DNA of 64,000 nt, from assembly GCF_000284315.1 (NCBI RefSeq), contig NC_017094.1:651486-715485 (forward strand), in the 5' to 3' direction. Position numbers and translations under genes: made by a program. Below, piece by piece: positions 1-7,773 of the stretch. Every line of letters starts with the position of its first letter. Position 1 is the stretch's first letter. Source of the DNA: Leptospirillum ferrooxidans C2-3 (GTDB taxonomy: Bacteria > Nitrospirota > Leptospirillia > Leptospirillales > Leptospirillaceae). The notes beneath the pieces are model-generated. The model was not told the DNA's origin. It made no database searches and saw only the letters and a program-made list of their open reading frames with translations.

Positions 1-81
1 GCAAGAAAGATGCGCTTGAAACAAAGAATAAACACCCAGACATTAGAAAACGGTTCAAACGAAGGGAGTACTCAGCTATGA
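1..81 (+). CDS. 3' end of an upstream coding region (partial)
   Basis: Reading frame 1 is open from the window edge to a TGA at 79-81, giving about 26 residues of a basic, polar C-terminus with no recognisable domain. The TGA overlaps the ATG of the next gene in an ATGA arrangement. This is the same translational-coupling pattern seen between many gene pairs in this window, so the frame is probably the tail of a real gene of the same operon. The frame of the next gene is also open back to the edge, so this call rests only on the overlap pattern. Confidence 0.4.
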   Translation, partial: ARKMRLKQRINTQTLENGSNEGSTQL

Positions 82-626
82 AAATAGAAGAAAGCGATCG
101 GTTGGGACTGAAGTTTATCCTTTTTGGTGTTTTCTGTCTTTTCATAGGGACTCTCCAGGGATTTCTGCAATCCACCCCGAGGTTGAGACATTGGGTTCAT
201 ACCACAGGGCAGGCCGGACACCTTGTTGATCCATTGGCACATGCTCACATCAATCTGATTGGCGGGGTCGTATCGGTCATGATGGCGGTTGTCTACTATC
301 TCATCCCCCGCATGATGAAGCGGAATATCAAGAGTGCTTTTCTCGGGCAGGCCAATTTTTACTTTATGGTTTCAGGAGTTCTTTTGTTTTATGTCACTCT
401 GTTGGTCTTTGGAATCCTGGAGGGCAACCGGATGATAGACGAAGGGATTGTTTACCCTTTGGCGAGAGCCCATTATGAGCCGATCCACCGGATTGGATTT
501 GTTTTTTCGGCTCTTCTCATGGGGTTGGCGCACTGGACCTTTGTGGCCAATATTTTCTGGACCTATTTTGCAAAAGAATCTGCATCCGTGATACCGGATG
601 CTGTTCCTGTAAAAGAGAGGGCATGA
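78..626 (+). CDS. Short CcoN-like membrane protein (haem-copper oxidase subunit I helices I-IV only)
   Basis: The 182-residue protein has four predicted membrane helices. Helix II holds HAHINLIGG followed by YYLIPR. This resembles the segment of cbb3 oxidase subunit I (CcoN) that carries a low-spin haem axial histidine. Normal CcoN is over 450 residues; this protein stops after four helices, so it lacks the CuB ligands and the distal haem ligands. A Shine-Dalgarno GGGAG lies about 9 bases before the ATG. The next gene follows within 5 bases, and a paralogue lies at 1766-2341. Likely role: haem-binding or structural membrane subunit of a respiratory complex, or an oxidase assembly factor. The family resemblance is seen in sequence; the role is inferred. 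Confidence 0.6.
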   Translation: MKIEESDRLGLKFILFGVFCLFIGTLQGFLQSTPRLRHWVHTTGQAGHLVDPLAHAHINLIGGVVSVMMAVVYYLIPRMMKRNIKSAFLGQANFYFMVSGVLLFYVTLLVFGILEGNRMIDEGIVYPLARAHYEPIHRIGFVFSALLMGLAHWTFVANIFWTYFAKESASVIPDAVPVKERA

Positions 627-630
627 AAAG

Positions 631-1752
631 ATGACGGGCAAAACAGATGATTCCATTGTGCAGCCAATCGACCCGTCGAAAGAATCCACTGATGAAAGAA
701 AGAGCCATTTCCCATCAGTCACGAGCATGGATGATGATGATCTGACACTTCAGGAGCTGTCTCCGTGGAGGCTGCCGTGGAAAGCGATCTCCGTGACCGT
801 GGTGGTTTTAATCCTGATTGCTGGAGCCATCCAGATTGTGAGTCTTGCTTCTAACCGTATCAAGAGGCTTTCCGAATCCAGCATTCGGACACATGGTGCG
901 GCGCCCGGAAATTTCAGGCCAATGGGAGGGGTCGTTCCGCATCTGTCAGCATCCCTTCCGATTTCAAAGGCTGCCAATGAAATAGCTGCAACTCCCAGTT
1001 TGGCGGTTCCTGCGCCAAAAGGGGTCCATTTGCCGCCGGGATTTGTGTATATCCCTGCCGGTCCTTTTATTATGGGATCCGACGACTCATTTTCAAATTT
1101 CGATGAAACTCCGGTCCATAAGGTCTATCTGCCCCCTTATGCCATCATGAAGACATTGGTGACGAATCGCCAATACAAGGAGTTTATCGATCAAGCCCAT
1201 TATCTGGCCCCTCCAGGCTGGAAAAATCGAACCTATCCAAAGGGAAAAGGGGATCATCCCGTAACCTTTGTCAGCTACCTGAATGCGGTTGATTTTGCCA
1301 GATGGCAGAAAAGCCGCCTCTGTACGGAAGAGGAATGGGAAAAAGCCGCTCGTGGAGTAGACGGAAGGCTTTGGCCATGGGGGAACACCTGGGATCCCCG
1401 ACGGGCAAATGCGAATTACAGTGCAGGGGATACGACTTCCGTGACAAGATATGCCGACGGAGTCAGTCCCTACGGGATTTACGACATGGCTGGAAATGTG
1501 TTCGAATGGACCTCATCCACCTATAAACCCTATCCTGGAAGCACTGCCAATAAAGCGAGATTCATGGCGTATAAAGTTGATGCCACTGGTACGCTCCATA
1601 GGGTCAGGGGTAAGGTCTACAAGGTTTTGCGTGGCGGTTCCTGGAAAAGTGATCAGTACAGTGCCAGAACGACCGCTAGAAATCCAACTTGGCCGGATTA
1701 CGCATCCGATTTCTTTGGGTTCCGGACTTGCCGGGATGTCATTCATGAATGA
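631..1752 (+). CDS. Membrane-anchored SUMF1/FGE-fold protein, probably non-catalytic
   Basis: A 373-residue protein with one membrane helix near residues 50-70 and a Pro/Ala-rich linker. A C-terminal formylglycine-generating-enzyme (SUMF1) domain runs from about residue 135 to the end. Family signatures visible are FVYIPAGPFIMGSD, LCTEEEWEKAARG, DMAGNVFEWTSS and VLRGGSWKS, ending in FGFRTCRD. The paired cysteines of true FGE just after the GGS motif are missing; only Ser, Arg and Thr occur there. Sulfatase activation is therefore unlikely. Non-catalytic SUMF1 proteins occur beside respiratory genes (NirV beside NirK is the known case). Its position between two CcoN-like genes suggests a periplasmic partner or assembly role. 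An SD-like GAGAGG precedes the ATG. Confidence 0.75.
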   Translation: MTGKTDDSIVQPIDPSKESTDERKSHFPSVTSMDDDDLTLQELSPWRLPWKAISVTVVVLILIAGAIQIVSLASNRIKRLSESSIRTHGAAPGNFRPMGGVVPHLSASLPISKAANEIAATPSLAVPAPKGVHLPPGFVYIPAGPFIMGSDDSFSNFDETPVHKVYLPPYAIMKTLVTNRQYKEFIDQAHYLAPPGWKNRTYPKGKGDHPVTFVSYLNAVDFARWQKSRLCTEEEWEKAARGVDGRLWPWGNTWDPRRANANYSAGDTTSVTRYADGVSPYGIYDMAGNVFEWTSSTYKPYPGSTANKARFMAYKVDATGTLHRVRGKVYKVLRGGSWKSDQYSARTTARNPTWPDYASDFFGFRTCRDVIHE

Positions 1753-1765
1753 GAGAGGGGAGATT

Positions 1766-2341
1766 ATGGATCGGGAAGAAGGTATCAAGGACTACATCAT
1801 GAAGTTCTATTATGCTTGTCTTTTGTATGCGATCATCGGTTTTTCCTGGGGTTCAATCATGGGGGGTGTTGAGCAGTTCCGGAATTTTGTACAGGCAGGT
1901 GCTGGTGGTCCATCAGACCTGATTGTGTTGGGTCATACCCATATCAATTTGTTGGGATGGGTCGAAATGGCGATCTTCGGAACAATCTATTATGTTGTGC
2001 CGAGGCTCTATAATTCTCCGCTCTACAGCTATAAGTTAATGAAGATCCATTTCTGGACGCACAACATCGGCTTGGTTGGAATGGTTCTTTGTTTCACGAT
2101 TGCAGGATACAAGGGCGGAATGATCCTTTTGCACGGTAATGTCGCCGACATCAAGCCAGTCGAAGTCCCATACATGGAACTGGTCGGTGTCTTTGGGATG
2201 ATGGTGCTTCTGGCAAACTTCATTTTTGCCTATAATATTTACAATTCTGTTCAGGTGGCTAAGGGAAAGAAAACGCTTCCTGCTGAGGAGAATGCTCTCC
2301 TTCCCGGGAGAGTCTCCGTCAGGGCTGGAGAATCGGCTTGA
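1766..2341 (+). CDS. Second short CcoN-like membrane protein
   Basis: A 191-residue, four-helix protein. Helix II reads LGHTHINLLGW followed by YYVVPRLY, very close to the helix-II segment of cbb3 subunit I that bears a haem ligand. As with the paralogue at 78-626, the CuB site and the later haem ligands are absent because the protein ends after helix IV. I chose the ATG at 1766 because GAGAGGGGAG lies just upstream; an in-frame ATG at 1745 overlaps the previous gene and lacks such a site. The stop overlaps the TTG start of the next gene (TTGA). The two CcoN-like proteins could pair to supply two haem-binding helices; that is a hypothesis. Confidence 0.6.
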   Translation: MDREEGIKDYIMKFYYACLLYAIIGFSWGSIMGGVEQFRNFVQAGAGGPSDLIVLGHTHINLLGWVEMAIFGTIYYVVPRLYNSPLYSYKLMKIHFWTHNIGLVGMVLCFTIAGYKGGMILLHGNVADIKPVEVPYMELVGVFGMMVLLANFIFAYNIYNSVQVAKGKKTLPAEENALLPGRVSVRAGESA

Positions 2342-2592
2342 ATCGTAAGAATGGTTCTATTGCGGCGTCTCTGATTGTTCTGACGTTTTGGCTCGATCTG
2401 TTTTCGCCCGATCAGGCCATGGCCTATATGCCAAGATATGTCCATGTCACACTGGGTGTTCCATGGATTGCTTATCTCATTTTTTTGCTGGGAGTGCTGG
2501 CGCCTGTTTTTTTATATCTTGGTGTTTCCTGGTATTGGCGCCATGAGATTGAATCCAGTGGAAAATCAGGAGATGATCAGGGAGAAGAGTAG
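2338..2592 (+). CDS. Small membrane protein of the CcoN-like cluster
   Basis: An 84-residue protein starting at a TTG that overlaps the stop of the preceding gene. It has an N-terminal hydrophobic segment ending in DQAMA, which could be a signal peptide, and a second helix around residues 42-65, followed by a short charged tail. I do not recognise a family. The tight coupling to the CcoN-like gene and the CcoG gene 47 bases downstream suggest a small subunit or assembly partner of the same complex. The alternative is a single-span CcoQ-like peptide, but there is no sequence match I can point to. Confidence 0.5.
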   Translation: MNRKNGSIAASLIVLTFWLDLFSPDQAMAYMPRYVHVTLGVPWIAYLIFLLGVLAPVFLYLGVSWYWRHEIESSGKSGDDQGEE

Positions 2593-2639
2593 ATTTCTGG
2601 AACAATGCCCCCGGATTCTCCTTTCCTGAAAGGTTGGCT

Positions 2640-3983
2640 ATGTCATCCTCCGTAAAAAATGCTTCGCTGATTCCCATGCCAAGCATCGATAAAAAACCGT
2701 CCAATACTCAATCGAAGAGATTCTGGCGTGTGACGACGCTGAGATACCTGGTTCAAGGATTGATCCTTACGACAATAGCTGTATTGCCCTTTACTGGGTT
2801 ATTTCGTATCGATCTGTCCACCGGCCGTTTTTTGTTGGCCGGATATCAGATCTGGTGGAGCGATTTTTTCCTGATCTTTCCATTCTGGCTTCTTCTGATA
2901 GCAGGTGCTGCAACCATCTATTCCATGCTCGGAATGGTCTTTTGCGGCTGGGCCTGTATCCAGAATACTCTTTCAGAGTTTGTCGACTTCCTGGTGATTA
3001 AAGTCCTGAAATCCAAAAAGCAAAGCTTGGGTCTCGACTCTTTAACCATTGGCGGTGATCTCAGTAAAGGTTCCAAGGCAACAGCAACCGGTTGGGTCCT
3101 TTTTGGAACCATCATTGTTTTGATGTCCGTCGCTCTCGGAGTGATTTTTGCGGGCTATTTTGTCAATCCAAAAATTCTATGGAGTGATATCAGGACGGGT
3201 TCCAATGCACATGGAGTGTTTTTTATCATTCCGGGTATAGGGGCCCTGTTTGTTTTGGATCTATTTTTGATCAGGCATTACTGGTGCAATTGGGTCTGCC
3301 CTTACCCCTTGTGGCAGCATATGTTCAAAAGTGAAGCAACCATGAAAGTTGCATTTGATGATGCCAGAAGGGAAGAGTGCACAGGCTGTAATCTTTGTGT
3401 GAAGTCTTGCATCGTTGACATTGATCCCAGGGACACCAAGAATTATACCCGTTGTATCAATTGTGGGGAATGTGTTGTCGCTTGTGAGGATTATTCAGCC
3501 AAAAAAAATGTGCCCTCCCTTTTGACGTTTCATTTTGATGGTTTTTCAATTGGGAAAGATGGCAAGAAACATATCAATAAAGTTTCGCCTGCAGTGAATC
3601 GTTTTGCATTGACTGCGGGATTTACTATGATTCCGTTATCACTTTTTATTTACGGAATTTTTTCTTATGTACCCTTTCATATTACCTTTAGCCAGAACCC
3701 AGGGCATTTGACCAGATATTCTTTGGCAATTTCGAATAAAAAGCCAGTTTCTCAACGGTTTCGGATTGAGGAGGATGGCCTTCCTGCCAATAGTATTCAT
3801 ATCGGAACTGACCAAATAACGGTTCCGGCAGGGAGTAAAAAGATTATTCCTGTATCAATTCTTCCGAAAGAGGGAAATCTCTCAGAGGGGCTCCACCCCT
3901 TTGTGATTCATGTTATTTCAGACAATCCCAAGAAACAGGAGCTTTCTCAGGAAGCGTCTGTTTATATTTCCCAAGGGTTGTGA
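2640..3983 (+). CDS. ccoG: Cytochrome c oxidase accessory protein CcoG (FixG/RdxA family)
   Basis: A 447-residue membrane ferredoxin. The family pattern is clear: N-terminal helices, the motif FCGWACIQN, and two 4Fe-4S motifs (CTGCNLCVKSC and CINCGECVVAC, each C-x2-C-x2-C-x3-C) near residues 245-285. A further helix is followed by a C-terminal beta-rich FixG domain. CcoG reduces Cu(II) to Cu(I) during assembly of the CuB centre of cbb3 oxidases. I chose ATG 2640 because GAAAGG sits 6-12 bases upstream; an in-frame TTG at 2634 overlaps that site. Its presence directly after the CcoN-like genes ties the cluster to haem-copper oxidase biogenesis, although no complete oxidase is visible here. Confidence 0.88.
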   Translation: MSSSVKNASLIPMPSIDKKPSNTQSKRFWRVTTLRYLVQGLILTTIAVLPFTGLFRIDLSTGRFLLAGYQIWWSDFFLIFPFWLLLIAGAATIYSMLGMVFCGWACIQNTLSEFVDFLVIKVLKSKKQSLGLDSLTIGGDLSKGSKATATGWVLFGTIIVLMSVALGVIFAGYFVNPKILWSDIRTGSNAHGVFFIIPGIGALFVLDLFLIRHYWCNWVCPYPLWQHMFKSEATMKVAFDDARREECTGCNLCVKSCIVDIDPRDTKNYTRCINCGECVVACEDYSAKKNVPSLLTFHFDGFSIGKDGKKHINKVSPAVNRFALTAGFTMIPLSLFIYGIFSYVPFHITFSQNPGHLTRYSLAISNKKPVSQRFRIEEDGLPANSIHIGTDQITVPAGSKKIIPVSILPKEGNLSEGLHPFVIHVISDNPKKQELSQEASVYISQGL

Positions 3984-4003
3984 GAACTTCTGTCAGAAGG
4001 TGT

Positions 4004-4068
4004 GGATCAATCATTATCCCCTAATTTAGAGAGAATTGTGAGATTCCGTAGCGGAAAAGGATTGATCC
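4004..4068 (+). repeat. Widely spaced 9-bp inverted repeat downstream of ccoG
   Basis: GGATCAATC (4004-4012) and GATTGATCC (4060-4068) are exact reverse complements separated by 47 bases in the gap after ccoG. There is no T-run, so this is not a standard terminator. It may be a weak RNA fold or chance. Confidence 0.3.
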
Positions 4069-4124
4069 CTCTCTCGCCGGGGCTGAAATTTTCTGAAAGA
4101 AATCGTACGGAGGCTTTGTTTTCG

Positions 4125-4138
4125 TTGAATTTATTCAA
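4125..4138. promoter_or_regulatory. FNR/CRP-like palindrome TTGAATTTATTCAA
   Basis: A perfect dyad (TTGAAT, TT, ATTCAA) lies 22 bases before the ATG of the membrane-protein gene at 4160. It differs from the FNR consensus TTGAT-N4-ATCAA at one symmetric position per half. In this respiratory neighbourhood a redox regulator site is conceivable, but no regulator of that family is in the window and the site could be chance. Confidence 0.3.
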
Positions 4139-4159
4139 TAGTTATGGTAACGTTTGAGC

Positions 4160-4627
4160 ATGTCAGATAAGATTATAGAATTGGTGCCAGACAAAAGAGG
4201 AGCTTTATGGAGCGGTTTGTTCCATGGTACAGCTATTTTTATGTCTTCCGTTCTAAGTTTTGACTATTATCAAAAAAGCCATACATCTCCCCTGTTCTAT
4301 TTGTTTTTCTTTTCATTGTGGCTCGCGCTCTTTTCAGGCTTTACTTCTGTCGGCTCTCATTGCCTTTTGCTGTTTCCTAAATCCCTTAAATCAATCAAGA
4401 TTGGTCACCGATCCGTGATTCTGACGTGGAAAAATGGGGATGCTGATGAGATTGTCAGAAAGCTTCAGTTCCAAGGTGGTCGGACTCTCTTGGGATTATG
4501 GGGCCAAACCATTGATAAGAGGCGAATTCAAGCTACGATCAGGAGAAACTCTGTAAGCAAGGATGATTTTGCGTATCTCCTTTCAGAGCTTGCCCGCATT
4601 CGTGACATGGATAAGCCAAAGCCTTAA
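4160..4627 (+). CDS. Hypothetical protein with two membrane helices
   Basis: A 155-residue protein with two adjacent helices near residues 20-65 and a basic, soluble C-terminal half of about 85 residues containing GGRTLLGLWGQ. The membrane hairpin followed by a cytoplasmic domain recalls small unknown proteins (DUF2244-like layout) found beside respiratory oxidase genes, but I cannot assign a family. Start is ambiguous: TTG 4154 or ATG 4160, two codons apart, neither with a strong SD. The gene is followed by another small membrane protein 12 bases later. Confidence 0.55.
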   Translation: MSDKIIELVPDKRGALWSGLFHGTAIFMSSVLSFDYYQKSHTSPLFYLFFFSLWLALFSGFTSVGSHCLLLFPKSLKSIKIGHRSVILTWKNGDADEIVRKLQFQGGRTLLGLWGQTIDKRRIQATIRRNSVSKDDFAYLLSELARIRDMDKPKP

Positions 4628-4639
4628 AGGGAGCAACCC

Positions 4640-4921
4640 TTGGCCCCGCCTACTCTCTCTCTTCCTTTCCTAGCCAAACGTCATCCTTTCCTGACTGCAA
4701 TCTTTGCATTCTGGGGGTTTGGCTATACTTTCATGGTTCCCAATCTACTGGGTGGTCACTTCCTTTTTTCTTTTTTTAAGTTGGTTGGGAAAAGCCCGAT
4801 GGATGCCTTTATGGGATTTACCCTGCTTTTTGGCATGGTTGGAATTTTTGCCTTTGTCGTCCCTTTTTCTATCTGGTATCTTGTGTGTCGTGCATTGGAA
4901 AGTGGTGACCCTGTTTCATGA
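4640..4921 (+). CDS. Small two-helix membrane protein, unknown
   Basis: A 93-residue, strongly hydrophobic protein with helices near residues 15-45 and 55-85. The start is TTG at 4640 with GGGAG 8-12 bases upstream. An overlapping hydrophobic frame (4704-4946) exists, but this frame has the better start and SD. I recognise no family. It lies between the two-helix protein and the DUF420 gene and probably belongs to the same respiratory-assembly group. Confidence 0.45.
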   Translation: MAPPTLSLPFLAKRHPFLTAIFAFWGFGYTFMVPNLLGGHFLFSFFKLVGKSPMDAFMGFTLLFGMVGIFAFVVPFSIWYLVCRALESGDPVS

Positions 4922-4956
4922 TGTTCATGGGGAAGTGTCTGGATAAGGAGTATTAG

Positions 4957-5571
4957 ATGCATGGCTTTTTGGGTACCAAGGCGGATTTTTGGTGGGATCT
5001 GACCGTAACGAGTGAGACAATTGTGTTCAGTTTTCTGGCTGTCGGAGGATATTTCGCCAAAAAGCACAAAGGCACTCGCCATCATAATACAATGCTTTTA
5101 TCTTCTGTACTGGTGGCGGCCTGGTTTCTCATGTATATCGCACAACAATACATCGTGGGCATTGTGGGGTTTGGTGGACCGGACTTCGTCAAATTTCTGA
5201 TTTATTATCCAGTAATCATTTTTCACTCTCTTGTTTCAACGGCGGCATTGGTTTTAACGGGAGTGGTTGTTTTCAACGGTTTTATTTCGACCGATTTCAA
5301 AGACGGAGAGAGAATATTGGTGAAAAACCCCAATGTGCATCGCCGTCTGGGTTGGGTCACCCTTATCTGTTTCATTTGCTCGATTGTGACTGCCTATTCA
5401 GTTTATACCATGCTTTTTGTGATCTATAATCCAGCGAGAAGCCCTTCTTACGGGATTAAATCTTCAATCGGAGCACTCTCCGGTATTGGCTCTTTTCTGA
5501 TCTTTTCACTTGTTCTTTTGTTTTGGTATGTCGCGAGAGAAAAAAGAAAGCGTATGGGCACTCCCTCATGA
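4957..5571 (+). CDS. DUF420 (CtaM/YozB-like) membrane protein
   Basis: A 204-residue protein with about five or six membrane helices. It carries conserved DUF420 features: HHNTMLLSS at the start of a helix, a following His in IIFHSLVSTAAL, and NVHRRLGWVT before the next helix. DUF420 proteins such as CtaM of Gram-positive bacteria are needed for haem-copper oxidase maturation. The SD AAGGAG lies 8-13 bases before the ATG. The stop overlaps the Nudix gene start (ATGA), which begins a long run of coupled genes. Assignment to the family is good; a role in oxidase assembly is inferred from relatives. Confidence 0.75.
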   Translation: MHGFLGTKADFWWDLTVTSETIVFSFLAVGGYFAKKHKGTRHHNTMLLSSVLVAAWFLMYIAQQYIVGIVGFGGPDFVKFLIYYPVIIFHSLVSTAALVLTGVVVFNGFISTDFKDGERILVKNPNVHRRLGWVTLICFICSIVTAYSVYTMLFVIYNPARSPSYGIKSSIGALSGIGSFLIFSLVLLFWYVAREKRKRMGTPS

Positions 5572-6116
5572 CCGGGCCGGAACAGGATCTGTCGAAGGAG
5601 AGAGACCGGTCCGTTGTGTATTCAGGGAACAGAATATCCGTTTGTTTGTCCAAGGTCGGTTCTGTTCAGTCCGGTTGGATTCATGAGTCAGTCTGTTTTG
5701 GTGAAGGTGTTGCCATTTTGCCGATTATCGATGGCAAGGTGTTTTTTGTTCGACAGTTTCGCCCATCGGTATCGGAGATTGTTCTGGAGTTGCCGGCGGG
5801 AAAACTGGAGAAGGGCGAGGATCCAAGGGAAGGGGCAATTCGGGAGTTAAGGGAAGAGACAGGAATTTATGGAGGGGAGTTGTCGCTTATGGGTACAATC
5901 ATGACAACGCCCGGTTTTTGTGATGAACGAATTCATCTTTTCCTTTCAACCGGAGGGCTCCAAGGGGAGTCTTCTCCGGATGAGGATGAGGATCTGGATG
6001 TTGTGTCTCTCCCTGTTTCATCGATTCCGAAATCTATTGTCGATGGGGGAATTCGTGATGGAAAAACTCTCTCCGCATTTGCTTTGTACTGGTCGCTCAA
6101 TCGAATCGATCGGTGA
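5568..6116 (+). CDS. Nudix hydrolase, ADP-ribose pyrophosphatase type
   Basis: A 182-residue protein. The Nudix box is complete: G-x5-E-x7-REUxEExGU is seen in GKLEKGEDPREGAIRELREE plus TGI, at about residues 80-102. The upstream FVRQFRP and ELPAG match the ADP-ribose/NDP-sugar pyrophosphatase branch. It would hydrolyse ADP-ribose or related nucleotide sugars in the cytoplasm. The start ATG 5568 overlaps the DUF420 stop, and its own stop overlaps the GTG of the ferredoxin gene. A longer in-frame ORF extends upstream, but only inside the DUF420 gene. Confidence 0.82.
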   Translation: MTGPEQDLSKERDRSVVYSGNRISVCLSKVGSVQSGWIHESVCFGEGVAILPIIDGKVFFVRQFRPSVSEIVLELPAGKLEKGEDPREGAIRELREETGIYGGELSLMGTIMTTPGFCDERIHLFLSTGGLQGESSPDEDEDLDVVSLPVSSIPKSIVDGGIRDGKTLSAFALYWSLNRIDR

Positions 6117-6370
6117 GCCATTCATTGGTCGACCGTAAATATCTTCTTGCAGGAGGTATGATTCGTCTTGACTCAGAGCGCTGCCGGGGGTGTCTTGAGT
6201 GTGAAGAAATATGCCCTACCGGTGTTCTGGTTATGCCTATATCAGGAGATCAGGAAGGGTGTGCTCTGTCCGTAATGGGAACTTGTATTGTTTGCAGATA
6301 CTGTTTGACTTCTTGTCCGGACAAGGCGTTGTCTCTGATTCCAAAGGCAGATGAGGAGTCCTATCCATGA
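6113..6370 (+). CDS. Small 2[4Fe-4S] ferredoxin
   Basis: A protein of up to 85 residues with two cluster motifs: [12 protein letters not shown] and, after a 20-residue insert, [12 protein letters not shown]. Each is C-x2-C-x2-C-x3-C-P. It would carry low-potential electrons, but the partner is not obvious. The GTG at 6113 overlaps the Nudix stop. An ATG at 6158 has a perfect AGGAGG, but only one base separates it from the codon, which is too close. The stop overlaps the ATG of the sigma-54 activator. Its placement next to a Cys-containing sensory PAS regulator could mean a redox-signalling role; that is speculation. Confidence 0.8.
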   Translation: MSHSLVDRKYLLAGGMIRLDSERCRGCLECEEICPTGVLVMPISGDQEGCALSVMGTCIVCRYCLTSCPDKALSLIPKADEESYP

Positions 6371-7773
6371 GTCCATTTCGTGGCCGATCGTTGGTTCCAA
6401 CTTTTCCAGAAAACTCCGGAACACCAGAAGACAGGGACAAAAATGCATCTTTGATTGATCCGGAGATCATCCTGGAATCTCTCGAGGAAGGTGTACTTGC
6501 CATTGGCCTTGATCGAAAAATCCTTTATATGAATAAAGCTGCAAGAGAAATGCTGTCCGTGACACCAGGACAGGAAAAAACGATCGATTGCCAAAAAGCG
6601 CTCAAGTCATCTTCCTGTCAGACCAGATGTTTATTGGAAAAAACGATTACGACCGGTGAGACGATCAGAAATCATGAAATCACGATCTTTGATCGCTCTC
6701 ATCGAATCCGTACTCTCCGAGTGAACACGGCCCTTTTAAAAAGACCTGATGGAGAGTTGATCGGAGGAGTGGAGATTTTCCATGATGTGACGCATATTCT
6801 TGCCTTGAAAGAGGAAATCAAGGGCCGCTATTCTTTTGGTCGAATCATCGGTCGGTCTCAACGCATGCAGGAGTTGTATGACATTCTTCCGATTATATCG
6901 AATGGAAAATCGACCATTTTGATCGAGGGAGAAAGCGGAACAGGCAAGGAACTCGTTGCAAATGCGATCCATGAGTCGAGCTCCAGAAAAGAAGGACCAT
7001 TTGTCAAACTGAATTGCGCAGCTCTTTCCGAAGGCGTTCTTGAATCGGAGCTCTTTGGACATGTCAAGGGCGCTTTTACAGGAGCTGTCCAAAGTCGCCC
7101 TGGACGTTTTGAAATCGCTTCCGGTGGAACCTTGTTTCTTGATGAGATAGGGGAAATTTCGCCATCCATGCAAGTCAAGCTTCTGAGAGTTCTCCAGGAA
7201 GAAGAGTTCGAACGGGTTGGAGGAACCCATACGATCAAGGTCGACGTCAGGGTTATTGCCGCAACCAATCGGGATTTGAAGCAAGCCATGGAAAAAGGGG
7301 AGTTTCGAAAAGACCTTTATTACCGGCTTAGGGTGATTCCCGTGACACTGGTTCCGCTTAGGGATCGCAAAGAAGATATCCCGCTTCTGATCAATTCTTT
7401 TATAGAAAAATTTTCCCTGACGACCGGTAAGGAAATATCTGGAATCTCTCCTGAGGCTATGGGAGTACTTTTGAATTATTCCTGGCCAGGAAATATCAGG
7501 GAGTTACAGAATGCGATCGAGCATGCTGTTCTTCTTTCTCCCGGGGGCATCATTGATCTGAAACACCTACCGGCAGACATTACCAATAACCCTGAAGAAA
7601 ACCGGGCTCCGGAAAATATTGTGGAGACTTCCCAGCCACTCCGAAAAGTGAAGGATGATATGATTCGCAAAACATTGGAAATGACTGGAGGAAATATATC
7701 AGAAGCAGCCAGGAAGCTTGAGATCGGCCGTTCAACCTTGTGGCGCCGGTTAAGGGAAATGGATCACGGATGA
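6367..7773 (+). CDS. Sigma-54-dependent activator, PAS-AAA-Fis
   Basis: A 468-residue enhancer-binding protein. An N-terminal PAS domain (about 35-145) contains Cys75, Cys84 and Cys88 (C-x8-C-x3-C). The AAA+ domain has Walker A GESGTGKE near 188, the sigma-54 contact loop GAFTGA near 234, and Walker B LFLDEIGE. The C-terminus is a Fis-type helix-turn-helix ([21 protein letters not shown]). It activates sigma-54 RNA polymerase from distant sites. There is no receiver domain, so the signal is sensed by PAS, possibly through the cysteines. The start overlaps the ferredoxin stop and its stop overlaps trpE (ATGA). The target genes are unknown; I see no sigma-54 promoter directly upstream of this run. 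Confidence 0.9.
   Translation: MSPFRGRSLVPTFPENSGTPEDRDKNASLIDPEIILESLEEGVLAIGLDRKILYMNKAAREMLSVTPGQEKTIDCQKALKSSSCQTRCLLEKTITTGETIRNHEITIFDRSHRIRTLRVNTALLKRPDGELIGGVEIFHDVTHILALKEEIKGRYSFGRIIGRSQRMQELYDILPIISNGKSTILIEGESGTGKELVANAIHESSSRKEGPFVKLNCAALSEGVLESELFGHVKGAFTGAVQSRPGRFEIASGGTLFLDEIGEISPSMQVKLLRVLQEEEFERVGGTHTIKVDVRVIAATNRDLKQAMEKGEFRKDLYYRLRVIPVTLVPLRDRKEDIPLLINSFIEKFSLTTGKEISGISPEAMGVLLNYSWPGNIRELQNAIEHAVLLSPGGIIDLKHLPADITNNPEENRAPENIVETSQPLRKVKDDMIRKTLEMTGGNISEAARKLEIGRSTLWRRLREMDHG

Noticed and set aside
4154-4627. sigma-54-like GG-N10-GC in front of the membrane-protein gene (around 4145-4158)
   Set aside because: The -12 part reads GAGC instead of TTGC and the element overlaps the start codon.
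6736-7289. Two overlapping minus-strand frames opposite the sigma-54 activator
   Set aside because: Shadows of the AAA+ domain; no family match.
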